Of a stretch of 64,000 nucleotides of DNA, positions 1 to 10,808 are shown in pieces; positions within the stretch are counted from its first letter, which is position 1; each line of letters starts with the position of its first letter. Position numbers and translations under genes: made by a program. The notes under the pieces are model-generated. The model was not told the origin of the DNA and searched no databases. It saw only the letters and a list, made by a program, of their open reading frames with translations. Source of the stretch: Flavobacterium sp. RSP15 (GTDB lineage Bacteria; Bacteroidota; Bacteroidia; Flavobacteriales; Flavobacteriaceae); NCBI RefSeq assembly GCF_003968755.1, contig NZ_RYDL01000010.1:1-64000 (forward strand). The letters are read 5' to 3'.

Positions 1-491
1 ACTTAGCGGAATTGATAGTTCACCTCTGTTTTCCTTTGAATAAATTTAGTGTTTTTTATCTAATACAAAGTAAAGGCGGATTTGCAATCCGTGCCCATTC
101 CTATTAGCAACTTCTGGGAGACCACTGCGCCCAAAACCCGCTCGAGTACGCAATGAAAAATAACAGAGTTCCCCTAACTTTACGCTATGTCCTTACTCAG
201 GATTTTTTTTCTAAATAGGGTGGTTAGATTGCTTAGAAACAATGCTGCTTAATAGTTCAAGCTTTCCGAAGTCTGACGAATTAAGATTTCGTATATATAA
301 ACCCAAGGTAAAAAACGATAATCTTAATTGTTCCTCCAAAAAAGAAAATAAAGTCGGAAAAAATCTCCCTATTCTTCATCACAAAAATTCAATAAATCAT
401 TTCGACTCAATTATAAATGTCTGAAAAAACTACTTTATCTTTGATAAGACATAAAAGGAACCACCTTTTAATACATAAATCCAAATTCAGA
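1..491. other. Non-coding leader before the xseA relic
   Basis: No convincing gene is visible here. A 60-codon reading frame at 242-424 has no recognisable content and runs into the next gene, so I treat it as chance. The only structured element is a short palindrome at 77-91 with 6-base arms (CGGATT / AATCCG) around TGC. Similar hairpins occur between genes in many Bacteroidota (from memory, not checked). Confidence 0.5.
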
Positions 492-1856
492 ATGCCTAAA
501 AAAATCAATAATAAGACTATTTTTTCGCTGCTGGAGGTAACGAACAGTATCAGAAAAACGCTGGAAGAACGATATAAAAGTGCGTTTTGGATTAAAGCTG
601 AGATGAACAAACTGAATCATTACAGTCAATCTGGTCATTGCTTTCCTGAAATAATAGAAAAAGTAAACGGTAAAATAATCGCGCAAATAAAAGCAACATT
701 GTGGCGTGATGATTACCAAAACATAAATCGTAATTTTCTACGAATACTAAAAGAACCGCTCAAAGATGGAATTAAAATACTATTCCTTGCTAAAATATCC
801 TTCGATCCATCTTTTGGACTTTCACTTCAAATAATTGATATTGATCCCCAATACACGTTAGGAGATTTAGAAAATGAAAAGCGAGAAACGATTAAAAAAC
901 TACAGTTGGAGGGCATTTATGATAAAAACAAAAAATTAGAACTCTCTTTTTTACCCCAAAGAATTGCAATAATTTCGGTAGCTACCAGCAAAGGCTTTGG
1001 TGATTTTATAGACGTAATTGATAAAAATTCGTGGAATTATAAGTTCTTCTATCTTTTATTTCCATCCATACTGCAAGGAGACAAAGCAGTTACCGGCATC
1101 ATTGCACAATTAGAAAGGATTAAAAAAGTAATACATCATTTCGATGCAGTCGCCATTATCCGTGGCGGGGGAGGTGATGTGGGCTTATCCTGTTACAACA
1201 ATTACGAATTAGCCAAAGCAATTACCCTATTTCCTATCCCTGTAATTACCGGTATTGGCCATGTGACAAATGAAACGGTATGCGAAATGTTCGCCCATAC
1301 CAATGCTATAACACCAACAAAACTAGCGGAATTCCTATTACAAAAATTCCATAATTTTTCTGTTCCAATTCAAAAAGCCAAAGAAAAAATAGCGGACAAA
1401 TCAAGACGGATACTAAGTGAAGAGAATACAAAACTAGAATCAGAATTGAAGTTGTTTCGCTCCATAACGGTTAATATATTGAACACCAATGAAAACCAAA
1501 TCAAAAATGCTAGCTACGCAATGCAGCAGCAGTAACAATTTACAGTAAAAAACAACCACGAAAAATTAAATGTCTTACAAGACAAAACGCACGTTGCAAC
1601 TAAATTCAATCTGAATCAACTAAAAGTAGCTGTAGTTCAATTGCAAAATAAATTACAAAATCAACTTATAATATATCTCAAAAATTCCGAACTTGCATTA
1701 GAAATTATAGAAAAAAACATTCAAATCATGGATCCTATAAATGTTTTAAAAAGAGGTTTTAGCATTACGTATTTAAATGGAACTAATTACACTAACGCGG
1801 CTACAAAAATAGGTGGTGACAAAAGCGAAACTAAATTATATTGGGATATAAACTAA
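492..1856 (+). pseudogene. xseA: Exodeoxyribonuclease VII large subunit, nonsense-interrupted
   Basis: The product resembles XseA, the large subunit of the single-strand-specific exonuclease VII. An N-terminal OB-fold part (LLEVTNSIRKTLEERY, FWIKAEMNKLN) is followed by the catalytic core with RIAIISVATSKGFGDF, IIRGGGGDVGL and PVITGIGHVTNET, then the coiled-coil region. A TAA at 1533-1535 (after AMQQQ) stops the frame, but the same frame stays open from 1536 to 1856 and carries the expected C-terminal end (DPINVLKRGFSI). A single base change, for example CAA to TAA, explains this. The frame is open from 417, but the ATG at 492 (MPKKINNKTIF) fits the family start better. No xseB lies next to it. 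It could still yield a truncated protein, but loss of function is more likely. Confidence 0.8.
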
Positions 1857-1872
1857 TTAAAATCATACACAA

Positions 1873-3555
1873 ATGAAAAATCGATTCCTCTTTTTGTTGC
1901 TGATATCAACAACATTTATACTTGCTCAAGACCGGTTAACGGGCAGGAATTTTGCTTCAAGATCAGAGGTTATTGGCCAACACGGCATGGTAGCCTCCAG
2001 CCAACCCTTAGCAACACAAATCGGAATCGATATTTTAAAAAAGGGAGGTACAGCAGTTGATGCTGCAATCGCTGTAAATGGCGCATTAGGTTTGATGGAA
2101 CCAACAGGCAGCGGCATTGGTGGTGATCTATTTGCTATAGTGTGGGAAGCAAAAACCAAAAAACTCTATGGATTGAATGCCAGCGGACGATCTCCAAAGG
2201 CACTAACTTTAGAGTACTTCACTAAAAATAATATTACACACATCCCACCAAGTGGTCCCCTGCCAGTATCGGTTCCAGGTTGTGTTGATGGTTGGTTCGA
2301 ATTGCATAATAAATTTGGTAAACTACCCATGCAGGACATTTTAAAACCAAGTATAAAATATGCTGAAGAAGGTTTTCCAACTACAGAATTAATTGCTTAT
2401 TATCTGCAAGTCACAATAAATAAATACATGAAACAGTACCCTAATATAAAGGAAACCTATACTGTAGATGGCAAATTACCTCAAAAAGGAGATATTATTA
2501 AAAACCAATTTTTAGCCGATACCTATAAAAAAATTGCCAAAGGAGGAAGAGATGCCTTTTATAAGGGAGATATTGCCAGAGAATCAGCTAAATTTATTCA
2601 AGCTCAAGGCGGCTTTTTAGCTTATGAAGATTTTGCAACGCACCAATCGGATTGGATTGAACCAGTCGCAACAAATTACAGGGGTTATGATGTATGGGAA
2701 TTACCGCCGAACGGACAAGGAATTTCTACTTTGCAAATGCTTAATATTATAGAAGGTTATGATTTTAGTAAAATACCCTTTGGTAGCGCTGAACATTTGC
2801 ACATTGTAAATGAAGCAAAAAAACTTGTTTTTGAAGACCGGGCAAAATATTTTGCTGATGCAGATTTTATGAAAGTTTCTGTTAATGATTTATTGTCGAA
2901 AGAATACGCAACTGAAAGAAGGGCTTTAATTAATCCCGACCGTGCAGGAATATTTAAAGCTGGAAAAGAAAGCAATGGCGGTACGGTTTATTTGACTGTT
3001 GCCGATAAAGAAGGAAACATGATTTCTTTAATTCAAAGTAATTATAGAGGTATGGGATCTGGAATGGTTCCACCAAAATTAGGATTTATGCTCCAGGATA
3101 GAGGCGAATGCTTCAATTTAGTTGAAGGAATGCCAAATTCTTATGCCCCTCAAAAAAGACCTTTTCATACTATTATTCCAGGTTTTGTTACTAAAGATGG
3201 AAAACCATTTATGAGTTTTGGTGTAATGGGAGGCGATTTTCAACCTCAGGGTCATGTTCAGGTTTTAATGAATCTGATAGATTTTGGTATGAATTTGCAA
3301 GAAGCAGGAGATGCTCCAAGGTTTGAACATGTTGGTTCATCTGATTTTACGGGCGAACTGGCAGCAGGCAAAGGCGAAATACTAATTGAAAGTGGTTTTG
3401 ATTTTGAAGAAATAAACAAATTGATCAAGAAGGGACATAAAGTTGGCTTTGGCGGTTATTATGGTGGTTATCAGGCGATAATGTATGACGCTATAAGAAA
3501 AGTATATTTTGGAGCCTCAGAAAGCAGAAAAGATGGTGCGGCCGCAGGATATTAA
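1873..3555 (+). CDS. ggt: Secreted gamma-glutamyltransferase
   Basis: A 560-aa Ntn-hydrolase of the gamma-glutamyltranspeptidase family, expected to hydrolyse or transfer the gamma-glutamyl group of glutathione and related peptides outside the cytoplasm. A clear signal peptide is present (residues 1-19, ending ILAQ). Family motifs include KGGTAVDAAIA near residue 57, EPTGSGIGGD near 76 and LPPNGQGI near 277. The predicted autoprocessing and catalytic Thr is Thr371 in NGGTVYLTVADKEGN, followed by SLIQSNY. This places it with the YwrD-like branch rather than with the E. coli enzyme. The stretch after the catalytic strand is short, which suggests a missing lid loop. It begins 16 bases after the xseA relic. 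The family is certain; the natural substrate is not. Confidence 0.93.
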   Translation: MKNRFLFLLLISTTFILAQDRLTGRNFASRSEVIGQHGMVASSQPLATQIGIDILKKGGTAVDAAIAVNGALGLMEPTGSGIGGDLFAIVWEAKTKKLYGLNASGRSPKALTLEYFTKNNITHIPPSGPLPVSVPGCVDGWFELHNKFGKLPMQDILKPSIKYAEEGFPTTELIAYYLQVTINKYMKQYPNIKETYTVDGKLPQKGDIIKNQFLADTYKKIAKGGRDAFYKGDIARESAKFIQAQGGFLAYEDFATHQSDWIEPVATNYRGYDVWELPPNGQGISTLQMLNIIEGYDFSKIPFGSAEHLHIVNEAKKLVFEDRAKYFADADFMKVSVNDLLSKEYATERRALINPDRAGIFKAGKESNGGTVYLTVADKEGNMISLIQSNYRGMGSGMVPPKLGFMLQDRGECFNLVEGMPNSYAPQKRPFHTIIPGFVTKDGKPFMSFGVMGGDFQPQGHVQVLMNLIDFGMNLQEAGDAPRFEHVGSSDFTGELAAGKGEILIESGFDFEEINKLIKKGHKVGFGGYYGGYQAIMYDAIRKVYFGASESRKDGAAAGY

Positions 3556-3695
3556 TTATCTTTTTTTTAAGCAAGATCATACCTGAAACAACTTTTCTAT
3601 AGTCGAATATTATAATTAATAGAAAGGATATTTATATTTTTTTACCTCAAACACATTCCCAAATCAATAAATTATTAATTTAAATTTTAAATGAA

Positions 3696-4787
3696 ATGAT
3701 AATTAAAAACGTATTTACTTTTTTTATATTTTTTATTTTATCTGCCCAAAGTACGAATGCACAGGTCGATTTCGTGGCACCTATTGAGGGAGATTATATC
3801 ATAAATGATTTTGCTTTTAAAAGTGGAGAACATTTAGAGCAACTAAGATTACATTACACAACGATCGGAAACCCAACGAAAGATAAGAAAGGTCAGATTA
3901 ACAATGCTGTTTTGATTATGCATGGCACCACAGGAAATGGAAGTTCTTTTTTAAGTAAACAATTTGGAGAGAATTTATTTGGTAAAGATCAATTGTTGGA
4001 CGCTACAAAGTATTTTATTATTTTGACAGATGACATTGGACACGGGAAATCCAGTAAACCAAGTAATGAATTAAAGATGGCATTTCCAAAATACAATTAT
4101 GACGATATGGTTTTAGCAAACTATAGATTACTTACTGAACATTTGAAAATAGACCATCTTCGATTGGTAATGGGTACATCAATGGGCGGGATGCACACTT
4201 GGGTTTGGGGCTACACTTATCCTGATTTTATGGATGCACTAATGCCTCTAGCAAGCCTGCCGGTAGAAATAGCTGGTAGAAACCGCATTCAAAGAAAAAT
4301 GGCAATTAAATTAATCGAAATGGACCCTGACTGGAAAGCGGGAAATTATACTCAACAACCAAAACAAGGAATGACTGGTGCTATATTATCTTTAATGTTT
4401 ATGGTTAGCAGTCCGTTACAATGGCAAATTTCAGCCCCGACAAAAGCGAAGGCAGAAGAAATGATGGAAAACACTTTAGCCAGATACTCATCAACATTAG
4501 ATGCTAATGATTTAATTTATGCTTTTGACTCCTCAAGAGATTACAATCCACAGCCGTACTTATCAAAAATTAAAGCCCCTTTAATTGCTATAAATTCTGC
4601 CGATGATCAAGTAAACCCTCCTGAACTCGGATTAATGGAGAAAGAAATTAAAAACGTTAAAAATGGAAAATATATCTTATTACCCATTACAGATAAAACC
4701 ACTGGCCATGGCACACATTCAAATCCAAAAATATGGGGTAAGTATCTTGAAGAATTACTTGAAAAATCTCAACCTAAAATTAAGTAA
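3696..4787 (+). CDS. Secreted MetX-like alpha/beta hydrolase
   Basis: A 363-aa alpha/beta-hydrolase related to homoserine O-acetyltransferase (MetX) but with a signal peptide (residues 1-22, ending NAQ). The nucleophile elbow is GTSMGGMH with Ser162. The acid is Asp303 or Asp304 in INSADDQVNPPE, and the histidine is His338 or His341 in GHGTHSNPKIWG. LIMHGTTGNGSSF near residue 73 forms the oxyanion region. Because it is exported, a role in methionine synthesis is unlikely; it is probably an esterase or amidase of unknown substrate. It lies 140 bases after ggt on the same strand and could share its transcript. Confidence 0.85.
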   Translation: MIIKNVFTFFIFFILSAQSTNAQVDFVAPIEGDYIINDFAFKSGEHLEQLRLHYTTIGNPTKDKKGQINNAVLIMHGTTGNGSSFLSKQFGENLFGKDQLLDATKYFIILTDDIGHGKSSKPSNELKMAFPKYNYDDMVLANYRLLTEHLKIDHLRLVMGTSMGGMHTWVWGYTYPDFMDALMPLASLPVEIAGRNRIQRKMAIKLIEMDPDWKAGNYTQQPKQGMTGAILSLMFMVSSPLQWQISAPTKAKAEEMMENTLARYSSTLDANDLIYAFDSSRDYNPQPYLSKIKAPLIAINSADDQVNPPELGLMEKEIKNVKNGKYILLPITDKTTGHGTHSNPKIWGKYLEELLEKSQPKIK

Positions 4788-4855
4788 AATTCAAACTTAT
4801 AATACTGTTTTTAAGAAATCAAAACTTACTAAGGTAGATTTTAAGTTTACGATTT

Positions 4856-5074
4856 ATGTTTCTTAATGGAGCCGTGAAATTTTACGGAACGGTAAATAAA
4901 TATAGTCGAGGTGATACAATTTCGATGGGTAGCTATAAATTAACTATTGAAGAGAAAAATAAAATTTTGAGTTTATTAATAAACTATCGACTATTAATTA
5001 AAAAGTTTGGTATTTATGAAATTGATTTTGATTATACCAGACTAAGAACATTGATTCCAAAACTAAGGGAATAA
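4856..5074 (+). CDS. Doubtful small ORF, unknown
   Basis: A 72-codon reading frame between the hydrolase and the AraC gene. I recognise no domain, signal peptide or membrane segment. Composition is lysine- and isoleucine-rich like the surrounding DNA. It may be a gene relic or chance; the surrounding 306-base gap (4788-5093) shows nothing else. Confidence 0.2.
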   Translation: MFLNGAVKFYGTVNKYSRGDTISMGSYKLTIEEKNKILSLLINYRLLIKKFGIYEIDFDYTRLRTLIPKLRE

Positions 5075-5093
5075 AAAATCTTAACTATAAAAA

Positions 5094-5966
5094 TCAATGT
5101 TTCGTAATCAGTTTTCTTTGATCTCTAAAATCACTAGGAGTAAGTCCTAATTTTCTTTTAAAAGTGCGATTAAAATTTGAAATATTATTAAACCCACTTT
5201 CGTAGCAAATTTCTTTAATTGATTCCTCTGATTCAAATAATAATTTTGCAGCAAGACCTAAACGTAAATCAGTAATATAATCCGAAAACGAACTCCTTGT
5301 GCTTTTCTTGAAAAAATGACTAAAGGCAGATTCCGACATATTTACTAAGTCTGCAACTTCTTTTAATTGAATTTTTGTCCGAAGATTCTCCTTTATAAAA
5401 TTATTTGCTTTTTCAACCCTCCTACTTTCTGGAAAACTGTAATAATCTATATAAGAATGTGAAGAAAGCATTTTAGTGTTTTTTGCAATGGATAAATCAT
5501 ATAAAATAGATAAAAAATCTAGCAACGAACCAAAATCTTGAGAGTCTGATAACTGGATTATTTTCAATTTAAGCGTTTCAATTGTTTCTTTTGAAAATAA
5601 GACACCTCTCTTTGAACGCTCTAATAATTCCCGAATAGGTATAGCTAGTTTTCGGCTTAAAGTCTTTGTTGAAAATAAATCTTCGTGAAATTGTATAGTT
5701 ATAACATGAGCTTCTTGATTTTCTTTAAGCCCGCTCCATACATGAGGAGTATTAGATCCTATCAAAACTAAATCACAATCCACATATTCCATAATAGAAT
5801 CTCCTACTATCCTTTTTCCGGATGAATTTAAAACCAAATTTAATTCTATTTCTGGATGAAAATGTAAGGGGAAATCAAATTTTGCATTCGTGTGATTCAA
5901 TACAATGAAAAAATCATCCTCAGATATAGATACCAATTCTCTTAGTATAGCTCCTTTTTTTGTCAT
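5094..5966 (-). CDS. AraC-family regulator of the mannan locus
   Basis: A 290-aa cytoplasmic transcription factor. The N-terminal half looks like a cupin-type sugar-binding domain (LPLHFHPEIELNLVLN-like segment near residue 33, SNTPHVWSG near 72). The C-terminal ~100 residues are a canonical double helix-turn-helix: IQLKEVADLVNMSESAFSHF near 199 and ICYESGFNNISNFNRTFKR near 251, ending KLGLTPSDFR. It is transcribed divergently from the SusC gene across a 257-base intergenic region, the usual position for a local activator. I infer that it senses a manno-oligosaccharide or mannose derivative and drives the 6.2-20.7 kb operon; the ligand is not shown by sequence. Confidence 0.88.
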   Translation of the reverse strand: MTKKGAILRELVSISEDDFFIVLNHTNAKFDFPLHFHPEIELNLVLNSSGKRIVGDSIMEYVDCDLVLIGSNTPHVWSGLKENQEAHVITIQFHEDLFSTKTLSRKLAIPIRELLERSKRGVLFSKETIETLKLKIIQLSDSQDFGSLLDFLSILYDLSIAKNTKMLSSHSYIDYYSFPESRRVEKANNFIKENLRTKIQLKEVADLVNMSESAFSHFFKKSTRSSFSDYITDLRLGLAAKLLFESEESIKEICYESGFNNISNFNRTFKRKLGLTPSDFRDQRKLITKH

Positions 5967-6223
5967 AAAAGTATCATTTTATTTCATTTAATTATCTTAT
6001 ACAATAAACATACTTGTTCAAATATAAGAATATTTTATTTACATAATATAATTTTATAGCTAAAAAAGTATTCATATATTAATATAATAATAAACATGGT
6101 ATTTGAAAGTATTAGTATACATTCATTAAAGTATTACAATTCAACCGCATTTACAAGATTTAAACAAAACCAATGTTGTTATTTTGTCAAAGTCTTAATA
6201 ACAATTCTTTAACAAATGAACAA

Positions 6224-9200
6224 ATGAAAAAAAAATGGAAAAAAAATATGCTTTTTTGTATTCTTTTGATGATGTCTCTTTCTGCTTATAGCCAAGTTGC
6301 AATTAAAGGAATTGTTCGTACGAGCGACGGTCTTTCACTTCCTGGTGTTAATATTTTAGAGCAAGGAACAACTAACGGTACTATTACAAATATTGATGGC
6401 GAATATATGCTAACTGTAAAAAGTACTGATGCCAAATTAATATTTACTACTATTGGTTTTGTAAGTCAAATAAACAATGTTGGAATCAACACTACTCTTA
6501 ATCTAACCATGATTGAGGATATGGAACAACTGGATGACGTTGTTGTTATTGGTTATGGATCAGTTAAAAAGGCAGATCTTACTGGCTCTGTCAGCACAAT
6601 AAAAACTACGGTTCTTAAAGACATCCCCGCAAACTCTATTGAGCAAGTTTTACAAGGCCGGGTAGCAGGTTTGCAAATTTCCACTTCTCAAGACCCTGGA
6701 TCATCTTCAACCGTCCGAATTAGAGGAGGTAGTTCTCTCAGAGGATCAAATGCCCCTTTGGTTGTAGTGGATGGATTTCCTTTAGGTGACGCTGGAGATT
6801 TGAAACAATTTAATGTAGCAGATATTGAAAAAGTTGATGTTCTTAAGGATGCTTCTGCTTCTGCAATATATGGCTCTAGAGGTGCGAACGGGGTAATTAT
6901 TATTACAACAAAAAATGCTAAGGCTGGTAAAACTCAAATTTTAATTCAACAACAAACTACGGTTTCTGAATTCAATTCAAAACTTGACCTTTGGAGAGAT
7001 CCCGTTTTAATGGCTCAGATTAGTAATGAGGGTAGAACTAATGGAGGATTCACTCCTTTATACATTGGTGCAAATAATGCTACTGGTGTGTATTATCCAT
7101 CAATTCAGGAACTCCAATCTGGCGCATATCCGGCAACGGCTTGGGACAAATATGCATTTAGAGAAAATCCCATTTCAAACAATACGCTTTTTAGTATTAA
7201 TAGCGCAACTGAAAAAACAAGTTTTAATCTTAGCGGTAATTATTATACCGAAAATGGTGTCAATATAAATGATGGTTATGCTAAAGGAGGATATAATCTC
7301 AGAATTAAACATGATATCTTTGAAAATTTAACAGTTCGTTTTTCTAACATACTTAGTAAAGGAAAAAGAAATGAAAACGGAGGTTTAGCGTATTGGCGAA
7401 ATCCAATTTTTCCGGTGTACAATAGTGTTGGAGGTTATAACCTCGTTGGCCCAAATGATTATTCTCATCCTGTAGCTATAACTGAAAACAGAAAAAACAT
7501 AACAAAATTTATTGACTTGATAACATCAGTAGCAATAGAATGGCAAATTGTTCCTTCTCTAAAACTTACTACCAGACTTAATTATAAATACGGCGGTTCC
7601 TTAAATGATCAGTATTTCCCTAGCCTTTATACCGAGGCTGGCGATTTTAATAATGGTGCTGGTTATATTAACAACTGGGAAGGACACAATTTTGTTTCAG
7701 AGACCTTTGCTAATTATAATAAAATATTTAATAAACATGACTTTGGTATCACTGGTGGTTTTACCTATGAAAGCTATATGTCTAGAAGTTCCAGTTTGGG
7801 TGCTTTTGATTTTGTTAACGAAACTTTACAAAATGAAAACATGGGTGCTGGAAACCCTGAAATGAACAGAATTTCTAATGGCTTGTCAGAAACCCAATTA
7901 GTATCTGGAATCTTTAGATTAAACTATGTTTATAATGATAAATATCTATTAACACTGACAGGCCGTTCTGACGGATCTTCAAAATTTGGAAGGAATAACC
8001 AATGGGCTGTATTCCCTTCAGGTGCCGTGAGTTGGAAAGCTCATAATGAAGAATTTATAAAAAACTTTAATGTTTTTGATGAATTAAAATTTCGTTTAAG
8101 CCATGGGATATCAGGCAACCAAGGGATTAGCCCATACCAGACCCTTAGCCGCTATGGTGTGAGCCAATACTATAACAATGGAAATTGGGTTACTGCTATT
8201 GGTCCTGGTTTTGAAGTTGGTAGAACAGGTCAAGGAGGTATTGAAGTCCTTTGGGGCGGAATACCTAATCCAGATTTAAAATGGGAAACCACAGCACAAA
8301 CAAATTTTGGACTTGATGTTGGTTTATTAAAAAATCGATTACATCTTGTGTTTGATTATTATGAAAAAAACACTAAAGACCTTTTGAGAGAACGGATTCT
8401 TCCTTTATCGTCGGGCTATGATAGAATTTGGGTAAATGATGGTGAAATTTCCAACAAAGGTTTTGAAATTACTTTAGATGCAGATATAATTCAAACAGAT
8501 GATTTAACATTCAACTCTTCCTTTGTGTTTTCTAAAAATAAAAATCAAATCGTTAGTTTAGGGAGTACAGCACAATCTGGTTTGATTTTAGACCCGAATA
8601 CCGGAATGCAATTTGAATATTCCGGAAACAGTTTGGAACAATTTAGACAATTTCCAAATATTCTAGCAGTAGGCCAGCCCATCAACGTTTTCTATGGTTA
8701 TAAAACAAATGGTATTATCCAAAATACACAAGAAGGAATAAATGCAGGTTTAGATGGAGAACTCGCACAATCAGGGGAATATAAATATGTGGACATTAAC
8801 AATGATGGCATTATCAATAGTGATGATAGAACCATAATAGGCGATCCAAATCCGGATTTTGTAGCCAGTCTAAACTTAAGTTTGAAATATAAAAAAATTG
8901 ACTTTGGAATATTTTTTAATGGCGTTTTTGGGCAAGATGTTTTAAATACACAAGCTTTCAATCAACCAAGCAATACTCCATTAAGATGGACTCTTGATAA
9001 CCCTACAAATAATTACCCCAGTCTAAGAGAAGGACGGACGTTAAATCTTTCCGATTGGTGGATTGAGGATGGTTCTTTTCTTAGAATTCAGAACATTACA
9101 TTAGGATATACTTTTAACCCAAAACAAAGTGGAATTCAGAGTCTACGTGTCTATTTAAACGCCAACAATGTATATACGTTTACTAAATTTAAAGGTTATG

Positions 9201-9286
9201 ATCCAGAAGTAGGCATTGATGGAGTATACTGGGGCGGCTATCCTAGATTAAGCAAAATAACTTTTGGATTAGACTTAACATTTTAA
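6224..9286 (+). CDS. SusC/RagA TonB-dependent transporter (mannan locus)
   Basis: Outer-membrane TonB-dependent glycan importer, about 1020 aa. I place the start at 6224 (MKKKWKKNMLFCILLMMSLS, signal peptide ending YSQ) rather than at the in-frame ATG 6173, which would put 17 non-signal residues in front. A CarboxypepD_reg-like domain follows (GIVRTSDGLSLPGVNI), then the link VVVIGYGSVKKADLTGSV, the plug domain (GRVAGLQI, VRIRGGSSLRGSNAPLVVVD, VLKDASASAIYGSRGANG) and a long 22-strand-type barrel ending in LDLTF. It is the first gene of the operon, with its SusD partner 10 bases downstream. Confidence 0.93.
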   Translation: MKKKWKKNMLFCILLMMSLSAYSQVAIKGIVRTSDGLSLPGVNILEQGTTNGTITNIDGEYMLTVKSTDAKLIFTTIGFVSQINNVGINTTLNLTMIEDMEQLDDVVVIGYGSVKKADLTGSVSTIKTTVLKDIPANSIEQVLQGRVAGLQISTSQDPGSSSTVRIRGGSSLRGSNAPLVVVDGFPLGDAGDLKQFNVADIEKVDVLKDASASAIYGSRGANGVIIITTKNAKAGKTQILIQQQTTVSEFNSKLDLWRDPVLMAQISNEGRTNGGFTPLYIGANNATGVYYPSIQELQSGAYPATAWDKYAFRENPISNNTLFSINSATEKTSFNLSGNYYTENGVNINDGYAKGGYNLRIKHDIFENLTVRFSNILSKGKRNENGGLAYWRNPIFPVYNSVGGYNLVGPNDYSHPVAITENRKNITKFIDLITSVAIEWQIVPSLKLTTRLNYKYGGSLNDQYFPSLYTEAGDFNNGAGYINNWEGHNFVSETFANYNKIFNKHDFGITGGFTYESYMSRSSSLGAFDFVNETLQNENMGAGNPEMNRISNGLSETQLVSGIFRLNYVYNDKYLLTLTGRSDGSSKFGRNNQWAVFPSGAVSWKAHNEEFIKNFNVFDELKFRLSHGISGNQGISPYQTLSRYGVSQYYNNGNWVTAIGPGFEVGRTGQGGIEVLWGGIPNPDLKWETTAQTNFGLDVGLLKNRLHLVFDYYEKNTKDLLRERILPLSSGYDRIWVNDGEISNKGFEITLDADIIQTDDLTFNSSFVFSKNKNQIVSLGSTAQSGLILDPNTGMQFEYSGNSLEQFRQFPNILAVGQPINVFYGYKTNGIIQNTQEGINAGLDGELAQSGEYKYVDINNDGIINSDDRTIIGDPNPDFVASLNLSLKYKKIDFGIFFNGVFGQDVLNTQAFNQPSNTPLRWTLDNPTNNYPSLREGRTLNLSDWWIEDGSFLRIQNITLGYTFNPKQSGIQSLRVYLNANNVYTFTKFKGYDPEVGIDGVYWGGYPRLSKITFGLDLTF

Positions 9287-9296
9287 AATATAAATT

Positions 9297-10790
9297 ATGA
9301 AAACAAGATTTAAAATTTTAGCATTGGTTTTCTTAATATCTATCACTGCTTGTGAATTGGATGAAAAACCTACTGGTTTTTATTCTGAAGATAACTTTTA
9401 TAAAACAGAAGCTGATGCTGATGCAGCCGTCAATTATGCTTATGATGCTCTTACTTTTCTTGAATATTCAAGATCTATCTTTTATCTAGGGGATCTGACT
9501 ACGGAAGAAAGTTACACAAAATCTGATGAAGCCATTGACAACCAAAATTTAGACAAATGGAATGTGTCCACCTTTATAAATAATGGAATGCTTACAAACT
9601 TTTTTAAATATACTTATATAGCTATCAATAGGGCTAATGCTGTACTTAAAAATGTTCCAGCGGGCACTTATGATCAATCTATAAAAGACAAATTTATGGG
9701 TGAAGCTTACTTTCTTAGAGCTTGGAATTATTATAATTTAGTAAAGGCTTTCGGAATAGTTCCCATTCACACTTCTTTAGTAGAAACATTAGATCAGACT
9801 AGTGCTCCTATGGCTCAAAATTTAGATGAAATATACGATCTGATAATTTCAGATTGTACACAGGCTATTGAATTATTAGAAATTAACCAAGCTTTAGGTA
9901 GAGCTGATAAAGCAGCCGCTCAAGCTTTATTGGCTAAAGTATATTTAACTATTGCTTCTTCCAAAGAACACAATGTGTCTTTATATACGCAAATGAATAA
10001 AGACGTTAGCACAATGTATCAATTAGCTGCTAAAAATGCAGCTGAGGTGCTTAAAAATCAAAATGTTTATGGTTTTGAGACGAACTTAATTGAAATCTAT
10101 AATGTCAACAAACCTCAAGGGAGAGAAAATATTTTCTTGCTTTCAATGGACAGATCTGGTTCTATTGAAGGGGATTACTCAAAAATTTCAAAACTATTTA
10201 TCCCGTATATTGATGGTGCAACTATTTATCTTAAAAACCCAGATAATACCCTAACAAAATCACACGATGGCTGGAGTGTATTCCAAACAAACATTGAGTT
10301 TTATAATAGTTTTGACAATCTTGATAAAAGAAAAACAGAACTTTTTGTAACAAAAACATACAATGAACAAGGAATACTAACTGCTGAATTCCCTGGAACC
10401 ATTCCTTTTCCTTTTAGTCGGAAATATATTGATCCAGATTTCATAGGCGATAAAACAAGTACTAAACCGTTCCTGATCCGTTTCAGCGAAGTCGCCTTAA
10501 TATATGCTGAAGCTGCAGGACCAACAAATGATGCTTACAGTTATTTAAATTACATCAGAAATAGAGCAGGTTTAGGCGATGCGGCTCCAGGTCTTAGTAT
10601 AAATGATTTTAGAATCGCAATTTTAAAGGAACGCTCCTGGGAATTAGCATTAGAAGGGAATAGATTATATGATCTTCGTCGCTTTAACAAAGTGGTGGAA
10701 ATAGTGCCTAATGCAGCTGGATTATCTGATGATCAGGTTAATTTTTATCCGATTCCCCAAACTGAAATAAATTTAAACCCTGGATTATAA
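9297..10790 (+). CDS. SusD/RagB surface lipoprotein (mannan locus)
   Basis: A 497-aa SusD-family glycan-binding lipoprotein that caps the adjacent SusC. The lipobox is ITAC with the lipidated Cys at residue 19. The N-terminal SusD region (EDNFYKTEADADAAVNYAYD) and the C-terminal signature (RFSEVALIYAEAA, YLNYIRNRAGL, ILKERSWELALEGNRLYDLRR, FYPIPQTEINLNP) are both intact. It follows SusC by 10 bases. Specificity for mannan is inferred from the downstream hydrolases. Confidence 0.93.
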   Translation: MKTRFKILALVFLISITACELDEKPTGFYSEDNFYKTEADADAAVNYAYDALTFLEYSRSIFYLGDLTTEESYTKSDEAIDNQNLDKWNVSTFINNGMLTNFFKYTYIAINRANAVLKNVPAGTYDQSIKDKFMGEAYFLRAWNYYNLVKAFGIVPIHTSLVETLDQTSAPMAQNLDEIYDLIISDCTQAIELLEINQALGRADKAAAQALLAKVYLTIASSKEHNVSLYTQMNKDVSTMYQLAAKNAAEVLKNQNVYGFETNLIEIYNVNKPQGRENIFLLSMDRSGSIEGDYSKISKLFIPYIDGATIYLKNPDNTLTKSHDGWSVFQTNIEFYNSFDNLDKRKTELFVTKTYNEQGILTAEFPGTIPFPFSRKYIDPDFIGDKTSTKPFLIRFSEVALIYAEAAGPTNDAYSYLNYIRNRAGLGDAAPGLSINDFRIAILKERSWELALEGNRLYDLRRFNKVVEIVPNAAGLSDDQVNFYPIPQTEINLNPGL

Positions 10791-10808
10791 ACCATTAATA
10801 TAGCAATT

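Noticed and set aside
242..424. 60-codon ORF at the window start
   Set aside because: No recognisable content, overlaps the xseA frame, composition like non-coding DNA.
3696..4787. Naming the gene metX
   Set aside because: A signal peptide is present, so a cytoplasmic methionine-pathway role does not fit despite the MetX-like fold.
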